Assembly (NCBI GenBank): GCA_016215445.1
Contig: JACRJL010000001.1
Location: 270,449 to 334,448 of the forward strand
Origin: Candidatus Roizmanbacteria bacterium
GTDB lineage: Bacteria > Patescibacteriota > Microgenomatia > UBA1406 > GWC2-37-13
Reading direction: 5' to 3'
Length of the DNA: 64,000 nucleotides
Shown: piece after piece, positions 53,457 through 61,700 of the stretch
Layout: each line of letters begins with the position of its first letter
How positions within the stretch are numbered: the stretch's first letter is position 1
Position numbers and translations under genes: made by a program
The notes under the pieces: model-generated
What the model saw: the letters and a program-made list of their open reading frames with translations, nothing else
Told to the model about the DNA's origin: nothing
Databases searched by the model: none

Positions 53457-54146
53457 ATGATTGAAAAAGGGAGATACGATTATTTATATTTTTTTGATCT
53501 TTATAAAAAGGTAGAGACACTAAATAAGTTGGATAAAGAACAAGAGATTATAGAAGGCCTTTTAACTTTACTTAAAAATCATGACTACCAAAGCTACAAA
53601 CATACATTGATAGTTGAAGAGCTATCTATCGAGTTAGCAAATGAAGCGGGTTTGTCTTTTGAGGAAATATACTTAATTTCAAATGGAGCCAAATTGCACG
53701 ACATTGGTAAGCTATTTGTTCCAAGCGATGTTTTAAAAAGGCAAAACAATCGTTTTTTAAATTATAAACAATATGAAATACTTCGAAAACATGCGGAGAT
53801 GGGTGTTGACATCATCAATAGTTTTACGACGCCACAAGGTGTTTTAAAAGTTAATCCAGTTTATGCCTTAATTGCCGAACAACATAATATAGGTGGAGGC
53901 TTGGTACTTCCTACAAAAGAAGATTTAGATCGTCGTCATCCTTTGGTCCCTTTTATTACTATTGCCGATGTACTTGCTAGTACTCGAGATCTTGGAAGAA
54001 CATATCAGAATACTGGAAATTTGTTAAAAATCAGGGATTGGATAGAAGATAGATTTGATAGATCTGTTTTTCCCGGTAGTCTTAGGCAACCTTTTAACAG
54101 ATTAATTTCAAAAAAACGGGGACAGTATTTCAATTCAGCTACTTGA
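53457..54146 (+). CDS. HD-domain phosphohydrolase
   Basis: 229 residues. HD core: 'YKHTLIVEELSIELANEAG' (first His), 'NGAKLHDIGKLFVPSDVL' (HD at about 82-83) and 'HAEMGVDIIN' then 'AEQHNI', the HDIG layout. Substrate, whether (p)ppGpp, cyclic dinucleotide or nucleotide, is unknown; no partner domain is present. Possibly leaderless. Confidence 0.8.
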   Translation: MIEKGRYDYLYFFDLYKKVETLNKLDKEQEIIEGLLTLLKNHDYQSYKHTLIVEELSIELANEAGLSFEEIYLISNGAKLHDIGKLFVPSDVLKRQNNRFLNYKQYEILRKHAEMGVDIINSFTTPQGVLKVNPVYALIAEQHNIGGGLVLPTKEDLDRRHPLVPFITIADVLASTRDLGRTYQNTGNLLKIRDWIEDRFDRSVFPGSLRQPFNRLISKKRGQYFNSAT

Positions 54147-54179
54147 AAATTTAATAGCGGTATATAATAAGCTTAAATA

Positions 54180-54782
54180 ATGAATATTATTCAAAAAATA
54201 ATCATTCTTATTTCTTCCTTTCTCCTTTTAATCGGAGCAGTTATTTTACTTTTGGGTATTCTGCCTGGTTCAATTTTCATGATCTATTCAATTTTATTGA
54301 TTACCTTTTCCTTATTTTTCATTTTTGTTACTTCTCGAGTTAGTAAATCAGATAAAAGTGTTAAAAGCATGATAAAAACTGAAGAAGTCAATCCGGTTCT
54401 TTATTCAGCCCGTTCTGTTTTCCCATTTCAAATTTTTCCTGATCACTATATAGTGCAGGAAAAAGGTCTTTATATCGTCAGGAAAACTTTCTTCATGACA
54501 GCTTGGACAGAAATGATTCCAATAAAAGACGTTGCCAGCGTTCGTATCTATGTCGGTCCTTTTTTTGCTTCTCTGACAATATTAAGAAAGATTTTACCCA
54601 CAACTTCCATAGAATTGAGAAATCTCTGGAAAAAAGATGCCATTAAAATGAAAGAAGTACTTGACGGGCTTATTATGACTGAAGCAGAACTGATTGATAT
54701 TCCTGAGCATATTTCTACAAAAACTAAAAAGGAAATCTTAACCGAAATAGGCACTGAAAAAGAAGTCGAAAAAGAGATCTGA
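54180..54782 (+). CDS. Membrane protein with PH-like domain, 200 aa
   Basis: Two N-terminal hydrophobic helices (about 5-28 and 30-52) followed by a soluble region (about 75-165) with 'YIVQEKGLYIVRKTFFMTAWTEMIPIKDVASVRIY', like bacterial PH domains of membrane proteins. The acidic tail is Glu-rich. TATAAT 11 bases before the ATG. Function unknown. Confidence 0.7.
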   Translation: MNIIQKIIILISSFLLLIGAVILLLGILPGSIFMIYSILLITFSLFFIFVTSRVSKSDKSVKSMIKTEEVNPVLYSARSVFPFQIFPDHYIVQEKGLYIVRKTFFMTAWTEMIPIKDVASVRIYVGPFFASLTILRKILPTTSIELRNLWKKDAIKMKEVLDGLIMTEAELIDIPEHISTKTKKEILTEIGTEKEVEKEI

Positions 54783-54789
54783 CTTCGTT

Positions 54790-54798
54790 TGATATAAT
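54790..54798 (+). promoter_or_regulatory. Extended -10 of tRNA-Arg
   Basis: TGATATAAT; the start would fall about 5 bases before the tRNA 5' end. Confidence 0.6.
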
Positions 54799-54809
54799 AT
54801 AGAATGATT

Positions 54810-54881
54810 GCTCCCATAGCTTAACGGATAGAGTACTTGTCTTCGGAACAAGTGGTGGGGGTTCGATTCCTCCTGGGAGCA
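54810..54881 (+). tRNA. tRNA-Arg (UCG)
   Basis: 72-nt cloverleaf, acceptor GCTCCCA/TGGGAGC, anticodon stem CTTGT/ACAAG, loop CTTCGGA giving UCG. No CCA encoded. Confidence 0.93.
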
Positions 54882-54897
54882 CACTTGGGTCCATATG

Positions 54898-54906
54898 TGT
54901 TATTCT
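54898..54906 (+). promoter_or_regulatory. Extended -10, leaderless, before PT-rich membrane protein
   Basis: TGTTATTCT with the hexamer ending 6 bases before the ATG at 54913. Confidence 0.45.
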
Positions 54907-54912
54907 AAATAA

Positions 54913-55710
54913 ATGGAGCATAACAACCAAGTTCCATCAATTATTTCTTCTTTCCAACTACCTAAACAAAATCAATCATCTTCTAAAGATTGGCTAAATA
55001 TTATACTGCGAACGTTTTTAATAGTTGATGTTATTGTTTTTGCAATAATTATCATTTTTTTATTTTTAAAAAAACAGCTATCATCAAACAAATTAACTGG
55101 TACTTCTTCTATCACTCCCTCTATAACAATTAGTCCTACTTTATCTCCACTTGAAATCCGTTTATATGCGCCTACTCTTGTCTTACCTTCACTGACGTTA
55201 ACGCCTACACCTATTTTGATACCTTCACCTACTCCTATTATTTTGAAGACCTATACCTCGCCAGTAATTGGAGACGATTTTTATTCTTTTCAGATAACAT
55301 ATCCATCAAATTGGGTTGCTGATGAAAAATATAATTCAGGAGAATCTAAGTCACTATCTTTAACGTTAATAAACGAGAATAATGAGTCTATTGTTATAGC
55401 TCAGGGAAAACTTTATGTTGGTATATGTGTTTATTATGATGACTCGGATTATACAAGTTTTAGTGGTGAAGGGCAGTTTTTTTCTTCTTATTCTCAGTTA
55501 AGTAAACCTTCTCTTTGGAGGATAAGTCAAAATAAAGATGATTCTATTCAGATACGAACAATTTGTGAAAAAGCTCCAGATAGGTACGTTAACGTAACAA
55601 AAATCGGCTGGATTGGTATACAATTTCTCTCTTCAACAAAGGAAATTCAGTCAATTTTAGAAACAATAGTTTTAAAACCCACTGCTACTACAAAAACTAT
55701 ATTTGATTAA
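54913..55710 (+). CDS. Membrane-anchored protein with Pro/Thr-rich stalk
   Basis: 265 residues: cytoplasmic start, one membrane helix (about 33-57), a Ser/Thr/Pro stalk (about 65-120, 'LTPTPILIPSPTPI'), then an extracytoplasmic beta-rich domain (about 120-265, 'DDFYSFQITYPSNWVADEKYN'), similar to PsbP-like/'lipoprotein-like' folds only in general form. Surface protein of unknown role. Confidence 0.7.
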   Translation: MEHNNQVPSIISSFQLPKQNQSSSKDWLNIILRTFLIVDVIVFAIIIIFLFLKKQLSSNKLTGTSSITPSITISPTLSPLEIRLYAPTLVLPSLTLTPTPILIPSPTPIILKTYTSPVIGDDFYSFQITYPSNWVADEKYNSGESKSLSLTLINENNESIVIAQGKLYVGICVYYDDSDYTSFSGEGQFFSSYSQLSKPSLWRISQNKDDSIQIRTICEKAPDRYVNVTKIGWIGIQFLSSTKEIQSILETIVLKPTATTKTIFD

Positions 55711-55723
55711 TAAAACTTATTTA

Positions 55724-55752
55724 TTGTGAGTAAAGGCAGCCTTTGATATACT
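55724..55752 (+). promoter_or_regulatory. tRNA-Lys promoter (TTGTGA-17-TATACT)
   Basis: -35 TTGTGA (55724-55729), 17-bp spacer, extended -10 TGATATACT ending at 55752. Confidence 0.65.
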
Positions 55753-55777
55753 TATAGGGTTAATTTATTGATTACCA

Positions 55778-55850
55778 GGGTCCGTAGCTCAACTGGTAGA
55801 GCAGTGCCCTCTTAAGGCATTGGTTGAGAGTTCGAGTCTCTCCGGACTCA
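55778..55850 (+). tRNA. tRNA-Lys (CUU)
   Basis: 73-nt cloverleaf: acceptor GGGTCCG/CGGACTC (one G-U), anticodon loop CTCTTAA giving CUU. No CCA encoded. The methyltransferase-like gene begins 8 bases later. Confidence 0.93.
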
Positions 55851-55858
55851 CTAAAAAA

Positions 55859-56407
55859 GTGATCTATTTTATTTTATACCTACTATTGGTTCTGCTTTTA
55901 TTGGCATTTCTAATTTTAATGTCTGTTTACACGCTTTCTTTAATTTATTCTTCAATAAAAGGTTCACCCTATGTGGCGACCAGAAAGAAAAGGGTTGAAG
56001 AAATATTAAAAGACGCAAATTTAAAAAAAGGTGAAATATTTTACGAACTCGGGAGCGGAGACGGCAGAATTTCAAGATTGGCAGCGAAAAAATATGGAGT
56101 AAGAAGTGTCGGGATTGACGTCAATCCAATACTCGTTTTCTGGTCTAATTTTTTGACTAAAATGCATGGACTCGACGACTGTAAATTTATAAAAATGAAT
56201 ATCTTCGATTTTGATTTTTCAAAAGCAGACTATCTTTATATTTTTTTGATGCCTGTTCTAATAGATAAGTTAATTCCAAAGCTTAAAAAAGAACTAAAGA
56301 AAGGAACTTTGATTATTTCCCATGGATTTAAAGTCAAGGACAAAAAAATAAAGTTGGTAAAAACGACCGAGGCGAAGATGTTCAATACTTACTACTATAG
56401 AATTTAA
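55859..56407 (+). CDS. Membrane-anchored SAM-dependent methyltransferase-like protein
   Basis: 182 residues from GTG 55859. An upstream TTG would lie inside tRNA-Lys and is rejected; an ATG at 55919 is an alternative but would cut the membrane helix. Hydrophobic helix about 3-32, then a class I Rossmann fold: 'GEIFYELGSGDGRISRLAAKKYG' (SAM motif I, about 63-78) and 'GIDVNPI'. Resembles lysine methyltransferase-like (DOT1-type/KMT) small proteins. Substrate unknown. Confidence 0.75.
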   Translation: MIYFILYLLLVLLLLAFLILMSVYTLSLIYSSIKGSPYVATRKKRVEEILKDANLKKGEIFYELGSGDGRISRLAAKKYGVRSVGIDVNPILVFWSNFLTKMHGLDDCKFIKMNIFDFDFSKADYLYIFLMPVLIDKLIPKLKKELKKGTLIISHGFKVKDKKIKLVKTTEAKMFNTYYYRI

Positions 56408-58011
56408 ATAATCTCTTCTTTTCTTTTCCTGACAAAAGAGATCCATTCCTCGACGACTTCAAACAGGAGTTTAAACGGTGCTTCGATTATAAAATCAAAA
56501 ATAAAGATAAAAAAATTTAGTTTGGCAATTTCCGAGGAGAAAAATTTTCCAAGGGATAGAATCGGCATGAAAAAGAAATCCACAAGCGGAGTGAGGACTC
56601 CTTGTTTGTCCTCCAATCTTAACTCCTTTGTAACTTGCCTAATTCTATAGGAAAAAAAAGTGACGACGCTGACGAAAAAAATAAAGATAGCTTGGCTGAC
56701 AAGGTTAAACTGTAGATAGATCAATCCTTCATAGATTAAAGATAAAGTTACAAAAAACGTCAGGGAGTAGAAAACAGTAAATCCGAAGATAAGCATCGGT
56801 CTTCTATATCGCCCTTTTTTAGGCATAAAAGCAACCTGCGTTTCAAAGCTTCTATTAGCATCGATTATATCGATTAGACGTTGATAGATTTTCTTAGTAT
56901 TTTCCTCTCCCGGGACGCGGAAAAAAGCGAGAATAATTGCCATCAATATTGGCGGGAAAATGCTATTGATAATAATTGACGTTTTGTTAACCTCACCGTA
57001 AACATACAAAGAAAGAGGAAATTCCAAAATAAGAGCAAAAACCATTTTTGTCAAAAGGATATATATAAAACTTCTTATAGCTAGATTTCTGACACGGTTT
57101 CCTAACTGTTGATATTTGTCTCGACAAGTTTGCTCAACCTCCGACCATAGTTTTTCCTTATCGGTTAAAATATTTCCTATATTCTGAAATTTATTCTTCA
57201 TTAAGTCAAAAAGAATCAAGAATGGAGGCAGTTGTTTACGGGTAAATTTTGTTAGATTATCTACGAAAGGATTAGCAACCATATCGTCGATTTTCTTGAA
57301 AATTGAAGGTAGTTCACCGGTTAGTTTACTGATTTCGGATGTAGAATAGCTTGCCAGTGTTTTATAAAAAGTGGTAAAAAGATGATAACGTAGATAAGAA
57401 CGATCACTTTTACCGTAGATTTTTTCTACAGCAACTAAAAAATATGCATCTTTTTGATCATCTTTCAAGCCCTCAATTTTTATTTTTTTCCTTAAGACTT
57501 GATAGATAAAAAAAGTAAAATTGGCGTGGGTCTGAGCTGACTCCGGCCTTAAATTTTCTTCTATTTCACAAGTTAATATATCAATAAGGAATTGATTGAG
57601 GTATTGTTGCATTTCCGCCTGGCGCCCGCCGACAAGCTGTCTTCTCAAAGTTGTATATTTGTCTATCAGACTTTGGGTTTTAATAATATCTTCACCACCG
57701 AGAGTGGAGTTGTCGAAATATCTCGCCCACAAAAGTTCGCGAAGCAGGTTCTCCGCCTCACCCTTTCCGTCCGAGTTCAAAGAAAAACGGCGTCTCAGGA
57801 TGCGTTCAATCGCAGCCCTTAATATTAAATGATCTTCGCGGAATTCAACCGCATTTCTCATTTTTTCGTAGACTAGGGCAAAAAAGGACACGGTTTGCGA
57901 TACAGAAAGGGCTGAGACATCATCAGGCCTGGTTTTGGCTTTAACTCCATTTAAAGCGCTCAAAAGCGCGCTTGTGTACTGGGAAAGAACGATTTTGCCT
58001 TCTTCAGCCAT
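56404..58011 (-). CDS. Large helical membrane protein, unknown
   Basis: 535 residues, not recognised. The cytoplasmic-looking N-terminal helical region (1-300) is followed by four or so hydrophobic segments (about 303-325, 335-355, 400-425, 430-450) and an amphipathic C-terminus (485-535). Overlaps the convergent methyltransferase by 4 bases. TATAAT lies 9 bases before the ATG. Confidence 0.7.
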   Translation of the reverse strand: MAEEGKIVLSQYTSALLSALNGVKAKTRPDDVSALSVSQTVSFFALVYEKMRNAVEFREDHLILRAAIERILRRRFSLNSDGKGEAENLLRELLWARYFDNSTLGGEDIIKTQSLIDKYTTLRRQLVGGRQAEMQQYLNQFLIDILTCEIEENLRPESAQTHANFTFFIYQVLRKKIKIEGLKDDQKDAYFLVAVEKIYGKSDRSYLRYHLFTTFYKTLASYSTSEISKLTGELPSIFKKIDDMVANPFVDNLTKFTRKQLPPFLILFDLMKNKFQNIGNILTDKEKLWSEVEQTCRDKYQQLGNRVRNLAIRSFIYILLTKMVFALILEFPLSLYVYGEVNKTSIIINSIFPPILMAIILAFFRVPGEENTKKIYQRLIDIIDANRSFETQVAFMPKKGRYRRPMLIFGFTVFYSLTFFVTLSLIYEGLIYLQFNLVSQAIFIFFVSVVTFFSYRIRQVTKELRLEDKQGVLTPLVDFFFMPILSLGKFFSSEIAKLNFFIFIFDFIIEAPFKLLFEVVEEWISFVRKRKEEII

Positions 58012-58059
58012 ATAGCCTATATTATATAAAATATATATGTCGGATACAAGGAAAGTAAT

Positions 58060-59445
58060 TTAATCGGAAACGGCTCCGAGAGAGATAATTTTCTCTTTTA
58101 CTTTAGCGAGTTTCTCTTTCATTAATTCTTCTTTATCAGCTTCCAGGTTGAGTCTAATTAGAGGTTCGTTGTTTGAACCGCGGATATTAAAGCGCCAATC
58201 AGGATAATCAACGGAAATTCCATCCATCCAATCAATGGTTCCGTCTTTGAAGCTTTCCGATATTTTTTTAAGGAAGTTCTGGTTGTTTTCATTTTCTGGT
58301 AGCTTAAAGTTAAATTCTCCTGATTCATAAGAGGATAAAAGTTCAGTGATTATTTCCGATAGAGGTTTATTATACTTGGATAAGACATCCATCAAGTAAT
58401 AAATGACTCTGACCGAACTTTCAGCTCCACCTGTTTCACGGAAAAAATAATGGCCGGACGATTCCCCGGAAAAAGCACCATTTTCTTTATTAAGAGTTTC
58501 TGTTATTAAAGCGTGCCCAACCATATTTATTATCGGCGTTCCGCCAAAATCCTTTACCACTTTGACAGTGTTTCTTGTATAACGGATATCAACTAAAATT
58601 TTTTCATTTTTATTCCTGGTTAAAATCTCTCTGGCAATTAAAGCCGAAATTAGTGTTGAAGGTATAATCTGGCTTTTTTCGTCGATAAAGAATATCCTGT
58701 CTCCGTCTCCGTCTGTGGCGATACCAAAGTTAGCTTTTTCTTTTTTAATTCTTTCCTGAAGGTCTTTGAGAGTCTCGAATTTTATCGGGTTGGCTTCATG
58801 AACAGGCATATTTCCATCGAGTTCAAAATTCATTTTGATTAATTCACAATTTGTTCTTTTAAAAATTTCTTCAAGATATAAAGCGCCCATAGCATTGGCA
58901 GTGTCAGCGATGACTTTAAACTTATTTATTTTAGGATTGACTAATTGAAAGGCATAATCGACTTCTTCTTTGACAACTTCTTTGTTTATCAGCTTGCCTT
59001 CGCTTTCAGGAAAAGTAAACTCGTTTTTCAAAGCCAAATTCTTTACTTCATCCATACCAGTATTTTTAGAGACTTTGATTAATTTGTTATCCACCCGATA
59101 AAAAAACTTTATGCCGTTCCATTGTTTAGGGTTGTGTGAAGCTGAAATTTGGATACCGGCGTCGTACTTAAAATGATAGACAGAAAAATAGACTGTCGGT
59201 GTGGAAGAAAGTCCGATATCAACTACAGTGATACCTAGATTTAACAGTGTTTTCCTGACGACTTCGTTTAAAGAAGGAGAAGATAATCTCATATCTCTCC
59301 CGAGGGCAATAGTCAGATTTTTTTTACCTAGTTTTTCTGTAAAGAATTGATAAATTGCGTTTGTGACAGTAACGATGTTAGTTTCATTTAACTCTGTAGG
59401 GTATATACCTCTGATGTCGTAGGCTCTAAAAATTGATGAATCCAT
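58060..59445 (-). CDS. manB: Phosphomannomutase/phosphoglucomutase
   Basis: 461-residue alpha-D-phosphohexomutase: N-terminal 'FRAYDIRGIYPTELN', active-site serine loop 'GIQISASHNPKQWNG', metal loop 'ATDGDGDRIFF', sugar loop 'GESSGHYFF' and C-terminal 'DGISVDYPDWRFNIRGSNNEPLIRLNLE'. Supplies mannose 1-phosphate or glucose 1-phosphate; the latter would feed GalU. Confidence 0.94.
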   Translation of the reverse strand: MDSSIFRAYDIRGIYPTELNETNIVTVTNAIYQFFTEKLGKKNLTIALGRDMRLSSPSLNEVVRKTLLNLGITVVDIGLSSTPTVYFSVYHFKYDAGIQISASHNPKQWNGIKFFYRVDNKLIKVSKNTGMDEVKNLALKNEFTFPESEGKLINKEVVKEEVDYAFQLVNPKINKFKVIADTANAMGALYLEEIFKRTNCELIKMNFELDGNMPVHEANPIKFETLKDLQERIKKEKANFGIATDGDGDRIFFIDEKSQIIPSTLISALIAREILTRNKNEKILVDIRYTRNTVKVVKDFGGTPIINMVGHALITETLNKENGAFSGESSGHYFFRETGGAESSVRVIYYLMDVLSKYNKPLSEIITELLSSYESGEFNFKLPENENNQNFLKKISESFKDGTIDWMDGISVDYPDWRFNIRGSNNEPLIRLNLEADKEELMKEKLAKVKEKIISLGAVSD

Positions 59446-59454
59446 GAAATTAAA

Positions 59455-60144
59455 TCATAAATAATAACAAGCTAGGATGTCAAGCGATTTCTTCAGTGAA
59501 TAAGGGTTAGTTGAGGTTTTTTGGGATAGATCTATTTTGTGAAAAGAATCATAAAAGCTGACGAGATTGTTTAGTTGCCATTTTGAAGCCTGGTTTTTTA
59601 ATTTGACGATTTGCCAAGATTGTAATTTACTGCTGATTTGATTCGACTTAACAAGTAATAAATTTTTTAAATGACGGATTATCATTATAAAAACAAAATT
59701 TTCGTCTACTGTTTCGGTTAATTGATTCAAAATTACTAAAAAGTTTTTTAAATTACCTGGATAAAGTGCGTCTTGAAGTTTAAAAATATTTTGGGAAGGC
59801 TTAAGTTCTTTTATTATGCCTCCAATTGGAAACTTCAGTTCTCGGGCGGAGATTTCTTCTTCCCAGTCGACAACTTCAACGGATTTATCTTTGATGATTT
59901 GCTCGATAATTTTATTGATTTTTAAATTTAATTTTCTTGATAATCTTTTGTTGATATTGGATGTAAAAAAGACTTTGTTTTGGCTAAAAAGAGATTGAGA
60001 TTCGCCCATCCATGATGGGATATTTTCCAAATCCGAGGCAGGAATTTCTATAATTTGAATTTTTTTACTTTCGTAGTTTTTTTTGAGGCTGGAATAGTAA
60101 TCTCGCGAAGCAGTTGAATCTTCACCGCAGACTATTGTTAACAT
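59455..60144 (-). CDS. holA: DNA polymerase III delta-like subunit
   Basis: 229 residues, short for HolA (about 340). The start 'LTIVCGEDSTASRDYYSSLKK' and 'SQSLFSQNKVFFTSNI' fit the delta N-terminal domain, and the helical collar region includes 'DALYPGNLKNFLVILNQL'. Moderately divergent. TATAAT 6 bases before the ATG; divergent from pfkB-like gene across only 14 bp. Confidence 0.75.
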   Translation of the reverse strand: MLTIVCGEDSTASRDYYSSLKKNYESKKIQIIEIPASDLENIPSWMGESQSLFSQNKVFFTSNINKRLSRKLNLKINKIIEQIIKDKSVEVVDWEEEISARELKFPIGGIIKELKPSQNIFKLQDALYPGNLKNFLVILNQLTETVDENFVFIMIIRHLKNLLLVKSNQISSKLQSWQIVKLKNQASKWQLNNLVSFYDSFHKIDLSQKTSTNPYSLKKSLDILACYYL

Positions 60145-60146
60145 GT

Positions 60147-60156
60147 TAATATTATA
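60147..60156. promoter_or_regulatory. Interlocked leaderless -10 elements (holA / PfkB-type)
   Basis: The 14 bp between the two start codons contains minus-strand TATAAT (60151-60156, 6 bases before the holA ATG) and plus-strand TAATAT (60147-60152, 6 bases before the ATG at 60159, with TG at extended -10). They overlap by 2 bp, and all other promoter parts lie in coding sequence. Confidence 0.6.
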
Positions 60157-60158
60157 CT

Positions 60159-61061
60159 ATGTACGATCTTATCTCCGTTGGTAACATTAGCATTGATCTT
60201 TACTTTAAAGGGAAAACTTTTACTCAAAATAAAGACAGGTTTTTCTTGGCTTTGGGTGGAAAATATTATGCGGATTTTTTTCATGAAGATATTGGCGGGG
60301 GTGGAGTTAACGTCGCGGTTGGCGTTTCAAAATTGGGATTGAGAACTTCAGTATTTGGAAAGATTGGCGATAATGCTTATAAAGAAGTTATCTTAAAAAA
60401 ACTGACAGACAAAAAGGTTTCAACTGAATTTTGTCAACTTGAGGACGATTATTACAAGATCTCTTCAATTTTGTTAACTGATAAAGGCGAAAGGACCGTG
60501 ATACATTATGAAACTTCAAGTCATTTATTAAAAGAATTTTTTCTTCACAAAGATTTAAAGAAAGCCAAAAATATTTATTTTTCACCCCTAGAGCATTTGG
60601 ATTTAAAAGAAAAAAAGAAAATGATTACATATTTAAAAGGAGACAAAACTTTGACTTTTGTCAATCTATCAGCGCTTGATTGTCGAAGGCCAGTAAAGGA
60701 TCTGGTTGGGTTTTTTGACGCTCTTGACGTTTTAATAATCAATTCCCATGAATATTCGGAATTGATCAAAAGAACTTATGAGAAAATCGATTTTAGAAAA
60801 ATGGAAATAAAATTACCTTATTTAAAAGATAGAATTTTAATAGTTACTGATGCTGAAAAGGGTAGTTACGGTTATCAAAATGGACAGATATATTTTCAAG
60901 AGGCTGTTAAACCTAAAAAAATCGTTGACACGACCGGTTGCGGCGATGCCTATACTGCCGGATTTATAGCTCAATACATAAAATCCAAAAATATTCTTTT
61001 ATCAATGCAAAAAGGAGCAGAATACTCGTCGAAAAAATTAGGACGAGTTGGGGCGAATTGA
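60159..61061 (+). CDS. PfkB-family carbohydrate/nucleoside kinase
   Basis: 300 residues: 'GGGGVNVAVGVSKLGLRTSVFGKIGDN' (PfkB signature 1, about 47-73) and 'VDTTGCGDAYTAGFIAQYI' (signature 2, catalytic Asp about 265). Phosphorylates a sugar or nucleoside; the substrate is not deducible. Followed by a 180-bp regulatory-looking gap. Confidence 0.88.
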   Translation: MYDLISVGNISIDLYFKGKTFTQNKDRFFLALGGKYYADFFHEDIGGGGVNVAVGVSKLGLRTSVFGKIGDNAYKEVILKKLTDKKVSTEFCQLEDDYYKISSILLTDKGERTVIHYETSSHLLKEFFLHKDLKKAKNIYFSPLEHLDLKEKKKMITYLKGDKTLTFVNLSALDCRRPVKDLVGFFDALDVLIINSHEYSELIKRTYEKIDFRKMEIKLPYLKDRILIVTDAEKGSYGYQNGQIYFQEAVKPKKIVDTTGCGDAYTAGFIAQYIKSKNILLSMQKGAEYSSKKLGRVGAN

Positions 61062-61075
61062 GTAACCTACAAACA

Positions 61076-61114
61076 GTCTTTCAATCTTCGAGCAAAAATC
61101 TTCAAATGAAAGAC
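61076..61114 (+). repeat. Inverted repeat GTCTTTCA/TGAAAGAC downstream of PfkB-type gene
   Basis: 8-bp perfect arms at 61076-61083 and 61107-61114, the second running into the palindrome at 61112-61131. These could be alternative RNA folds or the 3' end of the PfkB-type transcript; no U-run follows. Confidence 0.4.
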
Positions 61115-61131
61115 TTCGATTAATCGAAGTC
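61112..61131. promoter_or_regulatory. Operator-like 20-bp palindrome
   Basis: Perfect palindrome with core CTTCGATTAATCGAAG, about 110 bp upstream of the TrpR-like gene. The same core occurs at 61681-61696 and inside pheS. Confidence 0.6.
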
Positions 61132-61194
61132 GGAAAAGTGACCTATCGAATTAAATTTAGCCTCAATACATTCTTAATCTACTAAAATGTTAAA

Positions 61195-61242
61195 TATAGT
61201 CCGTTGATATGAGTTACTTTGATTAATTAAAGTAACTCATAT
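61195..61242 (+). promoter_or_regulatory. Putative promoter/operator of the TrpR-like gene
   Basis: Perfect 14-bp inverted repeat (61207-61220 and 61229-61242) with an 8-base centre (GATTAATT), ending in the start codon at 61241. Its middle, ACTTTGATTAATTAAAGT, is a variant of the nearby palindromes. A possible -10 TATAGT (61195-61200) puts the start at the left arm. Binding here would block transcription; the RNA hairpin would also touch the ATG. Confidence 0.6.
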
Positions 61243-61672
61243 GACAAGAATTTCCCGTTTTCCCGTAGATGACAAAGTTTTAGAGAAACTTTATTTGTTA
61301 ATGTTTGAAGTTGTTTCTTCAATGGATGAGGAAGAGGAATTTTCCAAGATAATAAACGAATTATTATCACCTACTGAAAAAATAATGATCGCCAAAAGAA
61401 TTGCCATAATTTATTTATTGATGAAGAAGATAAATTATACAAATATTTCTGATGTTTTAAAGGTATCTTCAGAAACGATCGCTAAATTCAAAATGATAAT
61501 GATTAAGAATGGTGAAATAAAGAAAGTTTTAGGAGGAATTGTTGGAGTCGAGAAGGTTAAGAACTTTTTCGAAGAATTATTAACCTCTGAGCCAGGAACT
61601 TACGGAGTTGACTGGAAACTAGCTTGGAAAAAGAAAATTGAAATACAACGTAGAAAGGTAAGAGGAATCTAA
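61241..61672 (+). CDS. TrpR/YerC-family DNA-binding regulator
   Basis: 143 residues. 'LLSPTEKIMIAKRIAIIYLLMKKINYTNISDVLKVSSETIAKFKMIMIKNG' matches the TrpR/YerC helix-turn-helix (about 42-92). N- and C-terminal extensions are longer than YerC. Flanked by three related palindromes, which suggests autoregulation. Ligand not known; TrpR itself binds tryptophan, but YerC-type proteins need not. Confidence 0.8.
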   Translation: MTRISRFPVDDKVLEKLYLLMFEVVSSMDEEEEFSKIINELLSPTEKIMIAKRIAIIYLLMKKINYTNISDVLKVSSETIAKFKMIMIKNGEIKKVLGGIVGVEKVKNFFEELLTSEPGTYGVDWKLAWKKKIEIQRRKVRGI

Positions 61673-61679
61673 TCAATCT

Positions 61680-61697
61680 ACTTCGATTAATCGAAGT
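61680..61697. promoter_or_regulatory. Second operator-like palindrome, between convergent 3' ends
   Basis: Perfect 18-bp palindrome ACTTCGATTAATCGAAGT between the stops of the TrpR-like and SDR genes. It could also fold as a shared 3' hairpin, though no U-run follows on either strand. Confidence 0.55.
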
Positions 61698-61700
61698 ATC

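Noticed and set aside
55820..55858. Upstream TTG start for the methyltransferase-like gene
   Set aside because: It lies inside tRNA-Lys; GTG at 55859 keeps the membrane helix without overlapping the tRNA.
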